DNA of 64,000 nt from Porphyromonas vaginalis (GCF_958301595.1 NZ_CATQJU010000001.1:124001-188000), one strand, 5' to 3'; positions 1 to 9,224 are shown, counted from the stretch's first letter. Notes: generated by a model from the letters alone, not told the origin. Numbers and translations: made by a program.

Positions 1-2
1 AG

Positions 3-479
3 AAGCATGGCTTTGACCTCAAAGGGCTCATCTTCCATAGCGACCGAGGCTGTCAATATGTCTCCAAGCAGATGACCGACTACGAGGCCAGCCTAGGCAT
101 CGTAACCAGTGTCACCCAGACAGGCAACCCTCTCCACAACGCTATGGCAGAGCGACTTAACGGGATCATCAAGAACGACTGGCTCTACAACTTCGAGGAT
201 AAGCCCATAGATCAAGTTCGAGAGATCCTCTCGCAAACGATTGCTCTCTATAACACAGCGCGTCCTCATCGAGCCATCAACAAGAAGACTCCGATGCAGA
301 TGCTCATACCAGATTACCCCAACCCTATAACCACACAACCCTCTAAGAAACAGACATCTAAGAACAATTCACCAAAAGCTCCGAGCCTCAAATCTCCGAG
401 CTCATGCCGCTTAACTCCACACAAAGACCTATCTTTGTGTACCTCCGCAGTAAAAACGACCACAAGTCGTGTACCCTAG
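3..479 (+). CDS. IS3-family transposase (OrfB, integrase core), 5' end cut by the window edge
   Basis: The reading frame is open from base 3, so this is the C-terminal part of a transposase whose start lies outside the window. The first visible residues include HSDRGCQY, the block around the second catalytic Asp of the IS3/retroviral DDE integrase core, and about 30 residues later NAMAERLNGIIKNDWL carries the catalytic Glu. This is followed by the usual IS3 ending with YNTARPHRAINKKTPMQ. The last 40 or so residues are Ser/Lys/Pro-rich and unconserved. The family call is safe; the subgroup and whether the element is intact cannot be judged. The right terminal repeat was not identified in the following 100 bases. 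Confidence 0.9.
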   Translation, partial: KHGFDLKGLIFHSDRGCQYVSKQMTDYEASLGIVTSVTQTGNPLHNAMAERLNGIIKNDWLYNFEDKPIDQVREILSQTIALYNTARPHRAINKKTPMQMLIPDYPNPITTQPSKKQTSKNNSPKAPSLKSPSSCRLTPHKDLSLCTSAVKTTTSRVP

Positions 480-586
480 CAGGAGCAAAACTAACAAATG
501 AGTACACTCACAGGACTAACAAAAATGACCCGAGTACCATCTCAGTAATACCTTCCCAACTGTGTACTTTTTTCAGGAAGAGGACA

Positions 587-770
587 CATTTCTTCCGAAG
601 TTTCATTTCATTCCTCCGAAGTTTCATTTGATTCCTCCGAAGAATTTTTTATTCTCCACGTGGGAATTTCGAAATATCCACGTGGAAATCACTTTTCCCC
701 GACACGGCACCGTTTCGATATGTAGTCAGTTCTAAATTATTGTAGCAATCCAGCGTCAAATTTGCCCAGC
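587..770 (+). repeat. Partial copy of the CACGTGG/CCGAAG dispersed repeat (R family)
   Basis: Tandem ttccgaagtttcatt units lead into paired ccacgtgg palindromes, then ccccgacac...cgatatgta and ctaaattattg. The same string occurs at 29651-29841 and, inverted, at 57818-57960. Only the CACGTGG half of the ~600 bp repeat is present here. The rest of 480-906 holds no gene; 791-820 is a short microsatellite of gctaacagc units. Confidence 0.8.
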
Positions 771-818
771 CAAGAGCACTAGCACTACTAGCTAACAGCT
801 AACAGCCAATAGCTAACA

Positions 819-886
819 GCTACACATTAGCGACAAACGAGGAGTAGAGAGGTCGATGAGCTCATTATATATAATGCGTCAGCCCT
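819..886 (+). repeat. Miniature inverted-repeat element family M1, left-truncated copy A
   Basis: Matches three other intergenic copies (28965-29086, 30430-30515 inverted, 33124-33211). It shares the core gctacacat-agcgacaa-cgaggagtaga and ends in tataatgcgtcagccct, the right terminal inverted repeat. The left terminal repeat (agggctgacgcattata in better copies) is missing. Confidence 0.7.
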
Positions 887-906
887 GTCAAAGAGTCTAG
901 TGAGGC

Positions 907-937
907 GTTGTGGCTTCGCTAGAGTTTTGTATCTTTG
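907..937 (+). promoter_or_regulatory. Bacteroidetes-type promoter (-33 GTTG, -7 TATCTTTG)
   Basis: GTTG at 907-910, a 19 bp spacer, and TATCTTTG at 930-937 fit the Bacteroidetes sigma-ABfr consensus (TTTG / TAnnTTTG). It lies about 100 bp upstream of the TPR protein gene and probably drives it together with uvrB. Confidence 0.65.
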
Positions 938-1038
938 GAGATATGAAGGAGATGAGACGGCTCTTCGGGGAGTTCTTTTCTCCAGCTATTCCGCACTGTG
1001 GGATAGCTTTCGTTGATAACTAGACAAACAGAGATCGT

Positions 1039-1794
1039 ATGAAACAGAGACAGAGACAGATATTGGGACTTTTGCTCTTCGTACTCCTCTTGGGAGCGGG
1101 AAGTAGCTGGGCACAGACGGCAGACCAACAGCAGGTCTACGAGGCGTATGTAAAGCGTGACATCAACAGCTGGAAGCGGGTCGTAGACCGTATGCACGCT
1201 GAGCCTAACAAGAGCTATGCGCGTATTGCCGAGCTGGTCGAGTATGAGTACGGCTACATCGCTGAGTGCATGCTGCGCGACAGGAACAATGAGGCGGAGC
1301 AGTACCTCAAGCGCTACAAAGCACACGTGGACTACCTCCTAGAGTGTGACTATAAGACCGCCGAAATGACCGCCTACCTATCGGCTTACTACACTTACCG
1401 CATCGGCATATCGTGGCTACGTGCTCCGCTGGTGGGCAATAAGAGCATTAGTCTGATGAATCGCTCGATCAAGATGGACCAGCAAAACGCTATCGGCCTG
1501 ATCCAGCGAGGCAATGCACAGTACTTCGCACCAGCTTTCTTCAAGGGAGATGCTAAGCGTGGAGCTATCGACTACTTTCTTCGTGCTGAGCGTGCGATGG
1601 TTTCGCAGGGCAAGAGCAAGGGGTCGTGGCTTTACTTGAGTCTCCTGATCCAGATTGCCGAGTGCTACGTAGGTGTCGGGGAGCAGACGCAGGCTGAGAC
1701 GTGGTATCGCAAGGTTATCGCACTAGAGCCTCGGCTCACCTGGGCACTCGATAGTAAGTACCTAGAGAACAAGCAGAAGCGCGGACAGCATTAG
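1039..1794 (+). CDS. Secreted TPR-like protein of unknown function
   Basis: A 251-residue protein with an N-terminal signal peptide: basic MKQRQRQ, a hydrophobic stretch LLLFVLLLGAG and a cleavage-like SSWAQT near residue 26. The mature part is helical, and the C-terminal half reads like tetratricopeptide repeats (IAECYVGVGEQTQAETWYRK followed by VIALEPRLTWA). It is therefore probably a periplasmic or outer-membrane-associated scaffold. It precedes uvrB by only 15 bases, so the two are probably co-transcribed from the promoter at 907-937, but no functional link to DNA repair is implied. I do not recognise a specific family. The ATG at 1039 is chosen because it gives a complete signal peptide. 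Confidence 0.75.
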   Translation: MKQRQRQILGLLLFVLLLGAGSSWAQTADQQQVYEAYVKRDINSWKRVVDRMHAEPNKSYARIAELVEYEYGYIAECMLRDRNNEAEQYLKRYKAHVDYLLECDYKTAEMTAYLSAYYTYRIGISWLRAPLVGNKSISLMNRSIKMDQQNAIGLIQRGNAQYFAPAFFKGDAKRGAIDYFLRAERAMVSQGKSKGSWLYLSLLIQIAECYVGVGEQTQAETWYRKVIALEPRLTWALDSKYLENKQKRGQH

Positions 1795-1809
1795 AGTCGA
1801 GTAGGTGCC

Positions 1810-3843
1810 ATGTCCTTCCAACTGACCTCAAAGTATAAGCCGACGGGCGACCAGCCAGAGGCTATTGCTCAGCTCTCGCAGGGAGTGCGTGATGGGTTGC
1901 CTCATCAGACGCTCCTCGGTGTGACGGGCTCGGGCAAGACCTTTACGATCGCCAATGTGATCCAGCAGGTAGACCGCCCGACTCTGGTCATTAGCCACAA
2001 CAAGACGCTGGCAGCGCAGCTGTACAGCGAGTTTAAGGCTTTCTTCCCCAACAATGCGGTAGAGTACTTCGTCTCCTACTACGACTACTACCAGCCCGAA
2101 GCTTATCTGATCAATACGGATACCTATATAGAGAAGGACATGGCGATCAATGCGGAGCTGGACAAGCTACGACTACGTGCTACCGCCTCGCTCCTCTCGG
2201 GTCGTCGCGATGTGATTGTGGTCGCCTCGGTCTCCTGCATCTATGGTATGGCCAATCCGAATGACTTTGAGAATAAGATCATCAAGCTGGAGGTGGGCAT
2301 GCAGATCGAGCGGGACGTGCTGATGCGACGCCTCGCGGAGTCTTACTATGTCAATAACAAGGCGGACTTCGTGAGTGGTTCCTTTCGGGTGAAGGGAGAT
2401 ACGATCGATATCTTTCCCGCCATCGAGTCCTTCGAGGGGGTTGCTTACCGCATCGAGCTATGGGATGACGAGATAGATCGGATCACCATCATCGACCCGG
2501 TCTCGGCGGAAAGCCAGGGAACGCTGGATAACCTACGCATCTACCCGGCCAACCTCTTTGTAACAACGGAGGAGCAGACGCAGCGTGCTATCGTGGAGAT
2601 CAAAAAGGATCTGGCCGACCGCACAGCAGAGCTGGAGCGCGAGGGGCATCTCTTTGAGGCGAAGCGACTCTACGAGCGGGTCTCCTACGATCTGGAGATG
2701 ATCAAGGCAGTGGGCTACTGCTCGGGCATTGAAAACTATTCGCGTTACTTCGATGGTCGCAAGCCGGGCGAGCGACCCTTCTGCTTGATGGACTACTTCC
2801 CCGATGACTACCTCCTAGTCATTGACGAGAGCCACGTATCGATACCGCAGATACGCGCCATGTATGGCGGAGACAAGGCGCGCAAGACCACCTTGGTGGA
2901 GTATGGCTTTCGTCTACCAGCGGCTTTGGACAATAGGCCCCTGGAGTTTGAGGAGTTTGTCAATCTGACCAACCAAGTGATCTACGTCAGTGCCACGCCA
3001 GCTGACTACGAGCTCAACATGAGCGAGGGCGTGGTGGTCGAGCAGGTGATACGCCCTACGGGACTGCTAGACCCGCCCATCGAGATCCGCCCCACGGAGC
3101 ATCAGGTGGACGACCTGATGGAGGAGATCGTCATACGCACGGAGCGCAACGAGCGGACGCTCGTCACGACCCTGACGAAGCGCATGGCGGAGGAGCTGAG
3201 CGACTACCTCATACGAGCGGGCATCAAGTGCGCCTACATACACAGCGACGTGGACACGCTAGAGCGTATCCAGATTATGGACAGCCTGCGAGAGGGAGCT
3301 TACGATGTCTTGGTCGGGGTCAACTTGCTTCGTGAGGGGTTGGACTTCCCCGAGGTGTCGCTCGTAGCAATCCTTGATGCGGACAAGGAGGGCTTCCTCC
3401 GCTCGCATCGATCGCTCACCCAGACGGCTGGACGTGCCGCCCGCAACGTGCATGGGCTGGTTATCTTCTATGCAGATAGTATCACCGACAGCATGCAGGC
3501 GACCATCGACGAGACCAACCGCCGCCGTGCTAAGCAGATAGCTTACAATGAGGCGCACAATATCACCCCTACGCAGGTGGTGAGCAAGCGAACGAATGCG
3601 CTCTCGCAAGAGGGCTATGTAACAACAAAATCCTCGGCACAAGCCGAAGCTTATGTCGAGGAAGAGATAGCTGTCGCCTCACCTGTCGCTGAGTACCTCA
3701 CGCAGGACAAGCTCCCAGACCTGATCGAGCAGGTTCGCAAGCAGATGTATGCGGCTGCCAAGGAGCTCAACTTCGTCGAGGCTGCACGTCTACGCGACGA
3801 GATGTACGCACTGCAGAGTCGACTAGAGGATCAAAAGAAGTAG
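1810..3843 (+). CDS. uvrB: UvrABC excinuclease subunit B (UvrB)
   Basis: UvrB is the damage-verifying helicase-like subunit of nucleotide excision repair; it is loaded by UvrA and recruits UvrC. The 677-residue protein has the usual length. Visible signatures are Walker A GVTGSGKT (residues 37-44), the DNA-clamping beta-hairpin motif YYDYYQPEAY (90-99), the DESH Walker B box (339-342), SATP in motif III, the helicase motif VI region QTAGRAARN, and a C-terminal UVR domain (about 638-665, AAKELNFVEAARLRDEM) that contacts UvrC. The ATG at 1810 gives the conserved N-terminus FQLTSKYKPTGDQP. Nothing abnormal is seen. The gene ends 5 bases from the convergent folB. Confidence 0.98.
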   Translation: MSFQLTSKYKPTGDQPEAIAQLSQGVRDGLPHQTLLGVTGSGKTFTIANVIQQVDRPTLVISHNKTLAAQLYSEFKAFFPNNAVEYFVSYYDYYQPEAYLINTDTYIEKDMAINAELDKLRLRATASLLSGRRDVIVVASVSCIYGMANPNDFENKIIKLEVGMQIERDVLMRRLAESYYVNNKADFVSGSFRVKGDTIDIFPAIESFEGVAYRIELWDDEIDRITIIDPVSAESQGTLDNLRIYPANLFVTTEEQTQRAIVEIKKDLADRTAELEREGHLFEAKRLYERVSYDLEMIKAVGYCSGIENYSRYFDGRKPGERPFCLMDYFPDDYLLVIDESHVSIPQIRAMYGGDKARKTTLVEYGFRLPAALDNRPLEFEEFVNLTNQVIYVSATPADYELNMSEGVVVEQVIRPTGLLDPPIEIRPTEHQVDDLMEEIVIRTERNERTLVTTLTKRMAEELSDYLIRAGIKCAYIHSDVDTLERIQIMDSLREGAYDVLVGVNLLREGLDFPEVSLVAILDADKEGFLRSHRSLTQTAGRAARNVHGLVIFYADSITDSMQATIDETNRRRAKQIAYNEAHNITPTQVVSKRTNALSQEGYVTTKSSAQAEAYVEEEIAVASPVAEYLTQDKLPDLIEQVRKQMYAAAKELNFVEAARLRDEMYALQSRLEDQKK

Positions 3844-3847
3844 CCCG

Positions 3848-4222
3848 TTACTTGTCGTTGTCACGACTAGTGGCGAGCGTGACGCTGGCAGCTTCGATGA
3901 CACCAGCGATGGGCGGGATAGCCTTTTGGATCGTTATCTCACAGCTGTCGACCAACTGGTATTTGTCTAGTATCTCTGTAAGTATCTGCCCAGCGACATA
4001 CTCGAGGAGGTTATCCCGCGAGTGACCTACCTTGTCCGCTATCACATCGTAGAGATCAGCGTAGCTCACCGCATCAGCGACATCATCGCTCGCGACCGCC
4101 TTGGTCGCATCATAAGTAGCCGTGAGGTTGACGATGTATCTATTGCCCAGCACCTGCTCCTCGGGGAGAGCTCCTATATAGGAGTAGAAGTGCGCATTGA
4201 CTATCCGAATGGTTGCTTTCAT
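3848..4222 (-). CDS. folB: Dihydroneopterin aldolase (FolB)
   Basis: FolB converts 7,8-dihydroneopterin to 6-hydroxymethyl-dihydropterin and glycolaldehyde in folate synthesis. The 124-residue length is typical. Family landmarks are the N-terminal YSYIGALPEEQ (catalytic Glu at 21/22), SYADLYDVI with the active-site Tyr (54), NLLEYVAGQI, and the C-terminal block with the catalytic Lys100 followed by AIPPIAGVIE, which corresponds to the KPxAPI block of the family. It is a single T-fold domain, normally an octamer in the cytoplasm. It is convergent with uvrB. The CDF transporter lies 37 bases upstream on the same strand and may be co-transcribed. Confidence 0.93.
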   Translation of the reverse strand: MKATIRIVNAHFYSYIGALPEEQVLGNRYIVNLTATYDATKAVASDDVADAVSYADLYDVIADKVGHSRDNLLEYVAGQILTEILDKYQLVDSCEITIQKAIPPIAGVIEAASVTLATSRDNDK

Positions 4223-4259
4223 GGGAATGGAGTATTGACTTTTAGTTAGAGCCTTTTGG

Positions 4260-5189
4260 CTATTCGTGATCTGTATTTATCATAGCGATCGGCTCCACAT
4301 GGACTATTACGTGGGTTCGCTCGCCGTAGTGCTCCTTGAGCTTGTTCTCTATGTGGGTGGCCCGCTCGTGAGCGAGGATGACCGGCGTCTCGTCAGGCAG
4401 ATAGATGTCCACCTCGATAGCGATGGCAGAGCCTAAGCTACGGGTATTGAGATTGTGCGGATGATGCCCCGGGTACTCAGCCTCGATGATCTCTAGGATC
4501 GTCTGCTGCTCCTCCTCTGAGAGACTATGCTCGGTGAGCTCCCGCCACGGGGTCGAGATAAGCTGTGCACCCGCCCAGACGATGAAGAGACTGACGCCGG
4601 CACAGGCCACTTGGTCGAGGATCGCCCACTGATTGCCCAGCAAGGCTGCCCCCAAGACGCCCACGAGGACAGCAATAGAGGAGTAAGCGTCCGTGCGATG
4701 GTGCCACGCATTGGCCAGTACCGTGTTACTATGCACCCGCTCAGCGACACTCTTGGTGTAGCGAAAGAGCCACTCCTTAGACAGAACAGAGATAAAAGCT
4801 ATCACAGCCGCCCAGAGCGAGGGTTTCTTGGGGACCACCCCAGAGGCAAAAAAGAGATAGATCGCCTCTCCACTCTTGAGCAACATAGAGATGCCGATGC
4901 CCATCAGCACGGTCGCTATGATCAGCGTAGCTATCGACTCATACTTGCCATATCCGTAGCGATACTTAGTATCTCTCGGCTTGCCAGCGATGCCCACAAA
5001 GAGCGTCACGATGATGTCGGTACAGAAGTCCGAGAGTGAGTGTACCGCATCCGCAATCAAAGCAACACTATGCCCCACGAAGCCCACGACGAGCTTGAGG
5101 AGCGTGAGTGCTACGTTGACCAAAGCACCCACCAACGTGACCCGATAGATACTGCGGGTACGCTGGTCAGCATGCTTCTGTTTATTCAT
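4260..5189 (-). CDS. Cation diffusion facilitator (CDF) family metal efflux transporter
   Basis: A 309-residue inner-membrane protein of the Zn/Fe/Mn-proton antiporter family. It has the six-helix CDF core with the two metal-site motifs: ALIADAVHSLSDF (HxxxD, H50/D54) in helix 2 and AWHHRTDAYSS (HxxxD, H163/D167) in helix 5. A cytoplasmic dimerisation domain with His-containing PGHHPHNLNTR follows from about residue 215. The substrate cannot be read with confidence: an HD-HD site is common in Zn/Cd transporters, but neighbours give no clue. It is flanked by folB and sdaA on the same strand. Confidence 0.92.
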   Translation of the reverse strand: MNKQKHADQRTRSIYRVTLVGALVNVALTLLKLVVGFVGHSVALIADAVHSLSDFCTDIIVTLFVGIAGKPRDTKYRYGYGKYESIATLIIATVLMGIGISMLLKSGEAIYLFFASGVVPKKPSLWAAVIAFISVLSKEWLFRYTKSVAERVHSNTVLANAWHHRTDAYSSIAVLVGVLGAALLGNQWAILDQVACAGVSLFIVWAGAQLISTPWRELTEHSLSEEEQQTILEIIEAEYPGHHPHNLNTRSLGSAIAIEVDIYLPDETPVILAHERATHIENKLKEHYGERTHVIVHVEPIAMINTDHE

Positions 5190-5210
5190 CAGATCGGCGT
5201 GTGAGCCAGC

Positions 5211-6449
5211 TTAGTCCTCGATGAGGATCTTGCCACCATACTTCTCGTGGAGGATGGCGAGGCCACCTTCAGCCGTCTCTTTGTAGAGGCTCGGCAGATC
5301 CTTGCCCGTCTGGTGCATCGCTGCGACCACCTGATCAAAGCTCACACGATGGCGACCATCGGTGAAGTTGGCATAGGTATTCGCATCCAGCGCACGGCTA
5401 GCGGCAAAGGCATTGCGCTCGATACAGGGGATCTGTACCAGTCCGCAGACTGGATCGCAGGTAAGCCCGAGGTGGTGCTCCAAGCCCATCTCGGCCGCAT
5501 ACTCGATCTGGTGCAGCGTACCGCCGAAGAGCTGACTAGCGGCCGCAGCAGCCATCGCGCAAGCGACACCCACCTCGCCCTGACAGCCCACCTCAGCACC
5601 ACTGATGGAGGCGTTGGTACGCACCACATTGGCAAAGAGTCCAGCCGTAGCTAAGGCGCGTAGGATACGCTCATCACGGAAGCTACGCGTCTCCTGTAGA
5701 TATAGGAGTACCGCAGGCATCACACCGCACGAACCGCAGGTAGGAGCCGTGACGACGCGTCCACCGGCAGCATTCTGCTCGCTGACGGCCAGAGCGTATG
5801 AGTAGACCATACCACGAGTCCGGACACTGTCCTTGTAGCTCAGAGACTTGACCAGTGTGTCGGCCGCTTTGCGACGCAGGCGCAGACCACCCGGCAGTAC
5901 ACCTTCGGCAGCCAAGCCCTCATGCACACTCTGCTTCATCACCTCCCATACCTTAGCGAGGTAGTCCCAGATGTCGGGACCCTCACAGCGCTCCACGTAC
6001 TCCCAGTAGGAGAGCCCGCGCTTGTCGAGGTGATCCATGATGTCGGCCATCGTGGAGAGTTCGTAGACAGGCGTGGTGACCTGCTCGTTGAAGGTTTCGT
6101 TGGCGAGCGTTCCGCCACCGATGCTGTAGACTTTGAATTCTTTGATCTCCTGCCCCTCCTTATCAAAAGCGACAAACTTCATCCCATTGGGGTGAAACGT
6201 GAGTTCCACACGAGGCTCCCAGAGGATGGTCGTGGGATAAACGGGATTGAGTACGGAGAGTATGGCTTGGTCGGTCATGTGCCCCTTGCCAGTAGCCGCG
6301 AGGCTACCATAGAGCGTGCCCTCGATACGATCCACGGGCAACTCCTTGATTTGAGAGAGAAACATCTCGGAGGCTCGCATAGGAGCTATAGTGTGACTAC
6401 TGCTCGGCCCGTGACCGATCTTGTAGATTTGCTTGATAGAGTCCATCAT
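5211..6449 (-). CDS. sdaA: L-serine ammonia-lyase, iron-sulfur-dependent, single chain
   Basis: Deaminates L-serine to pyruvate and ammonia using a [4Fe-4S] cluster. The 412-residue protein joins the beta region (IGHGPSSSHTIAP at residues 11-23) to the alpha region with its cysteine motifs: TAPTCGSCG (C238, C241) and GLTCDPVCGLVQIPC (C331, C335, C342), which supply the cluster ligands. This is the fused single-polypeptide form. In an asaccharolytic organism, amino-acid degradation of this kind would feed central metabolism (inference). A -7 element TACCTTTG sits 32 bases upstream of the start, directly beyond the terminator of the preceding rmlA unit. Confidence 0.95.
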   Translation of the reverse strand: MMDSIKQIYKIGHGPSSSHTIAPMRASEMFLSQIKELPVDRIEGTLYGSLAATGKGHMTDQAILSVLNPVYPTTILWEPRVELTFHPNGMKFVAFDKEGQEIKEFKVYSIGGGTLANETFNEQVTTPVYELSTMADIMDHLDKRGLSYWEYVERCEGPDIWDYLAKVWEVMKQSVHEGLAAEGVLPGGLRLRRKAADTLVKSLSYKDSVRTRGMVYSYALAVSEQNAAGGRVVTAPTCGSCGVMPAVLLYLQETRSFRDERILRALATAGLFANVVRTNASISGAEVGCQGEVGVACAMAAAAASQLFGGTLHQIEYAAEMGLEHHLGLTCDPVCGLVQIPCIERNAFAASRALDANTYANFTDGRHRVSFDQVVAAMHQTGKDLPSLYKETAEGGLAILHEKYGGKILIED

Positions 6450-6480
6450 AGTTGTTAGGCGTGTAGTCTAATTGACAGGT

Positions 6481-6488
6481 CAAAGGTA
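6481..6488 (-). promoter_or_regulatory. -7 promoter element TACCTTTG for sdaA
   Basis: On the minus strand TACCTTTG fits the Bacteroidetes -7 consensus and lies 32 bases from the sdaA start. I see no clear -33 TTTG, because the space upstream is occupied by the rmlA terminator. Confidence 0.5.
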
Positions 6489-6490
6489 CG

Positions 6491-6514
6491 AAAAAAGGGG
6501 GCATCAGCCCCCTT
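6491..6514 (-). terminator. Rho-independent terminator of the rmlA unit
   Basis: Minus-strand hairpin with stem GGGGGC/GCCCCC (extended by AA/TT), loop TGAT, followed by TTTTTT. It lies about 55 bases downstream of the rmlA stop. Confidence 0.85.
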
Positions 6515-6567
6515 GCTCGGTCCTCCTCGGCACAAGCAGAGGATTAAGACAAGCTCTTTTGCTATCG

Positions 6568-7440
6568 CTATGCTTTGATACTGGCGAGGTACTGGCCGTA
6601 GGTGCTACCTCGCTGCTGATCAGCAGCCTCTTGTAGTTGCTCCATCGTGATCCAGCCCTGACGTAGAGCGATCTCCTCAAGGCAAGCAATCACCAGTCCC
6701 TGACGCTTCTGGATGACGCTGACATAGTTGGTCGCCTCCATGAGCGCCTCATGAGTGCCCGTATCGAGCCAGGCGAAGCCACGTCCGAGCGAGATGACGG
6801 AGAGCTGTTGCTGCTGCAGGTAGTAGTCATTGACCGCTGTGATCTCTAGCTCCCCACGCTCTGAGGGGGTGATGCTTTGCGCCACTTGGACCACATCATT
6901 CGGGTAGAAGTAGAGACCCACGACCGCTAGATTGCTCTTGGGATGCTTGGGTTTCTCCTCTATATCGGTAGGTTTGCCCGCAGCATCTAGGCAAACGACC
7001 CCATAGCGTGTCGGGTCGGAGACAGGATAACCGAAGATCGTGGCAAGGCGATGCTGGGTGACGTTGTCGCGTGCAGCCGCCAGCTGTGTAGCAAAGCTAG
7101 AGCCGTGAAAGAGGTTGTCGCCGAGTACCATACAGACATCGTCTGAGCCGATGAACTCACGGCCTATGATGAAGGCTTGCGCCAAGCCCTCAGGACGAGG
7201 CTGCTCGGCATAAGTCAGCTCGATACCATAAGCGGAGCCATCGCCTAGGAGTCGCTCGAAGCTCGGCAAGTCTTGCGGTGTGCTGATGATCAAGATCTCG
7301 CGAATGCCAGCTAGCATGAGCGTAGAGAGCGGATAGTAGATCATCGGCTTGTCATAGACAGGCAGTAGTTGCTTGCTGACAGACTTGGTCAAGGGGTAGA
7401 GCCTGCTGCCCGTACCGCCGGCGAGTATGATACCCTTCAT
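6568..7440 (-). CDS. rfbA: Glucose-1-phosphate thymidylyltransferase (RmlA/RfbA)
   Basis: Makes dTDP-glucose from glucose-1-phosphate and dTTP, the first step toward dTDP-L-rhamnose and other deoxysugars for surface polysaccharides. The 290-residue length is standard. The nucleotide-binding loop is [16 protein letters not shown] near the N-terminus, followed by [19 protein letters not shown], then the active-site block [11 protein letters not shown] and GDNLFHG. The rest of the rhamnose pathway (rmlB-D) is not adjacent, so the pathway is dispersed or different here. The upstream thioredoxin-fold lipoprotein gene ends 11 bases before the start, so the two share a transcript. Confidence 0.96.
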   Translation of the reverse strand: MKGIILAGGTGSRLYPLTKSVSKQLLPVYDKPMIYYPLSTLMLAGIREILIISTPQDLPSFERLLGDGSAYGIELTYAEQPRPEGLAQAFIIGREFIGSDDVCMVLGDNLFHGSSFATQLAAARDNVTQHRLATIFGYPVSDPTRYGVVCLDAAGKPTDIEEKPKHPKSNLAVVGLYFYPNDVVQVAQSITPSERGELEITAVNDYYLQQQQLSVISLGRGFAWLDTGTHEALMEATNYVSVIQKRQGLVIACLEEIALRQGWITMEQLQEAADQQRGSTYGQYLASIKA

Positions 7441-7451
7441 TGCGTAATAGG

Positions 7452-8453
7452 TTAAAGTGTAGAAACGTAGCGTCTGACCTCAGCAAGCGAAGTATCTCGC
7501 TGCAGCACGACACCATCAGGCGAAATGACGTATATGACCGGAGTGACAGCTAGATCATAGAGCGACTCATCGAGGAGACGCAGATCGCCATTGAAGGCAG
7601 GTGTACCAAAGGTTGGGAGATCCGCAAGTCCTCTCTCCCACTCGCTACGCTCATAGACGAGCGAGACGTAGAGGATCTCTGCCTTACCTCTCTCGGTGGC
7701 GCGCTGCAAGATCTGATCGTGAGAGACTTCCTCTAGCAGATGCGTACAGCGGTCACACCCTGGGGTGTAGAAGATAACCACCTTGGGCTTGTCCCGTAGT
7801 GCGTAGAGCGTTGTATCGGCAAAGGTATACCCCTCTGCTGCGGGTTGCGCTAGGGTGATGGCGAAGTCTGAGGCGGGCGTGCCGACTTGATTTTGCGACA
7901 CGAGTGACAGCATATCCTTGTAGACCACTTGGTCCACATACTCTACCTGTGGTGCTGCGATAGCCCACTGGAGAGCTTGGATATAGAGCGTATGATTCTT
8001 CAGCGGCGAGGCGCTCTCGTAGAGATACTTGGTGTAGAGCCGTAGAGCCTCACTCAGAGCTTTGCCACGCATCACCTTGAGCGGGCGCAATAGATCCTCC
8101 TGCGAGACACTCCCGGCGGGCATACTACCATAGATAGCGAGGTAGTCTACCAGTCCCTGCTCCATAACTGCTGGATCAACGCGCTGATCCAGCGTCTCTG
8201 CAGGCCAACGATCGAAGAAGTGCTCTAGCGCATACTTTGCCCGCTGTAGAGGCTCCTGTATGTTCGCTGGGATCTCTACCATCGGATAGGGTTCAGCAGT
8301 TGTACCCTCGCTCAGGCGAGTCGTGTCTACCACCTCAAAAGAGGCCTCTACAGACGAAGGTGCCTGTGAGCGTTGCCCAGCGGCTGCACTGCATGAGAGC
8401 AGCGCCAAAGAGATCATAAGGGCCGTCGAAACTAGTTGTAGGAAGTGAGGCAT
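7452..8453 (-). CDS. Lipoprotein with a C-terminal thioredoxin-like domain (DUF5106/TlpA-like)
   Basis: I place the start at the ATG whose complement is 8451-8453, because it gives a lipoprotein signal ([21 protein letters not shown]); the frame is open 63 bases further but that extension looks unnatural. The protein has 333 residues. The N-terminal half contains [11 protein letters not shown], typical of Bacteroidales DUF5106 proteins. The C-terminal 120 residues form a thioredoxin/TlpA fold with the redox motif FYTPGCDRC (C233-C236) and the cis-Pro segment VTPVIYVI. It is probably a periplasm-facing thiol oxidoreductase anchored to a membrane. The partner is unknown; a DsbD that could reduce it is encoded at 48247-50331 (inference). 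Confidence 0.82.
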   Translation of the reverse strand: MPHFLQLVSTALMISLALLSCSAAAGQRSQAPSSVEASFEVVDTTRLSEGTTAEPYPMVEIPANIQEPLQRAKYALEHFFDRWPAETLDQRVDPAVMEQGLVDYLAIYGSMPAGSVSQEDLLRPLKVMRGKALSEALRLYTKYLYESASPLKNHTLYIQALQWAIAAPQVEYVDQVVYKDMLSLVSQNQVGTPASDFAITLAQPAAEGYTFADTTLYALRDKPKVVIFYTPGCDRCTHLLEEVSHDQILQRATERGKAEILYVSLVYERSEWERGLADLPTFGTPAFNGDLRLLDESLYDLAVTPVIYVISPDGVVLQRDTSLAEVRRYVSTL

Positions 8454-8484
8454 ATAGCTCTTGCTGTGAATGATACTGAGAGAA

Positions 8485-8534
8485 TAAAAAAAGAAACGCA
8501 CCACGCTCTGACTCATGCAGTACGTGATGCGTTT
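8485..8534 (-). terminator. Rho-independent terminator after the OmpA-type lipoprotein gene
   Basis: On the minus strand, AAACGCATCACG and CGTGGTGCGTTT form a 12 bp stem with one mismatch, followed by CTTTTTTTATT. It begins 12 bases after the stop of the gene at 8547-9224 and separates it from the downstream lipoprotein gene. Confidence 0.75.
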
Positions 8535-8546
8535 GGGGGAGTGAGA

Positions 8547-9224
8547 CTACTTCAGCGTACCAGCCTTAGCCTCTTCGATCATCTTCTGGCTAGGTAGGAT
8601 GAAGACCTCTACACGACGGTTCTTACGCTTACCCTCAGCCGTTGCGTTCGTATCGACTGGCTCGTGGCTACCACGGCCCTCGTACTTCATACGTGTAGAA
8701 GAGACACCTTGTCCCTCGAGGAAGTCACGGACGCTCTTAGCGCGATTCATTGAGAGTGGATCGTTGATACGATCATTGCCCGAACTATCGGTGTGACCGA
8801 TGATCTCTAGGACCGTGTCGTCGTTCTTGTTAAGGTTGTCAGCAAACTTGCGGAGATCGTTGCGAGAAGAAGAGCTCAGCGTGCTAGAGCTTGTGTTAAA
8901 GAGTAGACCGCTGTCGAAGACGACCTTGATAGCCTGTCCCTCATTGACTGACTCGACCTGCGTACCCTCAGGTAGCTGCTGCTCGAGCTCCTTCTTTTGC
9001 TTCTCCATACGATTGCCGATGAGTGCACCAGCAGCACCGCCTACGACGGCGCCGATAGCTGCGCCAGCACCCGTATTGCCTGCGACCTTACCGATACCAG
9101 CACCGAGGCCAGCACCTACGGCTGTACCAGCACCTGCACCGAGTAGTGTCTCATTTATCGCACCACAACCCGATAGGGATAGGGCTACGGCTACGATGCC
9201 TGCTGTGATAGATAGTCTGTTCAT
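8547..9224 (-). CDS. OmpA-family outer-membrane lipoprotein with glycine-zipper segment (YiaD-like)
   Basis: A 225-residue lipoprotein: signal MNRLSITAGIVAVALSLSGC with the lipidated Cys at 20. Residues about 28-70 are Gly/Ala-rich (GAGTAVGAGLGAGIG, GAVVGGAAGALIGNRM), a glycine-zipper region like that of YiaD/YMGG proteins. A short coiled linker leads to the OmpA/MotB peptidoglycan-binding domain (about 100-211), with GHTDSSGNDRIN, LSMNRAKSVRDFL and GRGSHEPVDTN and the terminal KRKNRRVEVFI. It probably tethers the outer membrane to peptidoglycan. It has its own terminator. Confidence 0.9.
   Translation of the reverse strand: MNRLSITAGIVAVALSLSGCGAINETLLGAGAGTAVGAGLGAGIGKVAGNTGAGAAIGAVVGGAAGALIGNRMEKQKKELEQQLPEGTQVESVNEGQAIKVVFDSGLLFNTSSSTLSSSSRNDLRKFADNLNKNDDTVLEIIGHTDSSGNDRINDPLSMNRAKSVRDFLEGQGVSSTRMKYEGRGSHEPVDTNATAEGKRKNRRVEVFILPSQKMIEEAKAGTLK

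Noticed and set aside
404-631. 75-codon ORF overlapping the IS3 transposase end
   Set aside because: Composition follows the repeats it crosses (FFRSFISFLRSFI comes from the ttccgaag units); no protein signature.
943-1023. 26-codon ORF MKEMRRLFGEFF... just after the promoter at 907-937
   Set aside because: Its ATG would sit at or next to the expected transcription start, and the peptide has no recognisable feature.
919-1326. 135-codon minus-strand ORF
   Set aside because: Antisense to the TPR protein gene and its promoter; no family resemblance.
6450-6567. Riboswitch upstream of sdaA
   Set aside because: The space is filled by the rmlA terminator and a promoter; no aptamer-like structure.
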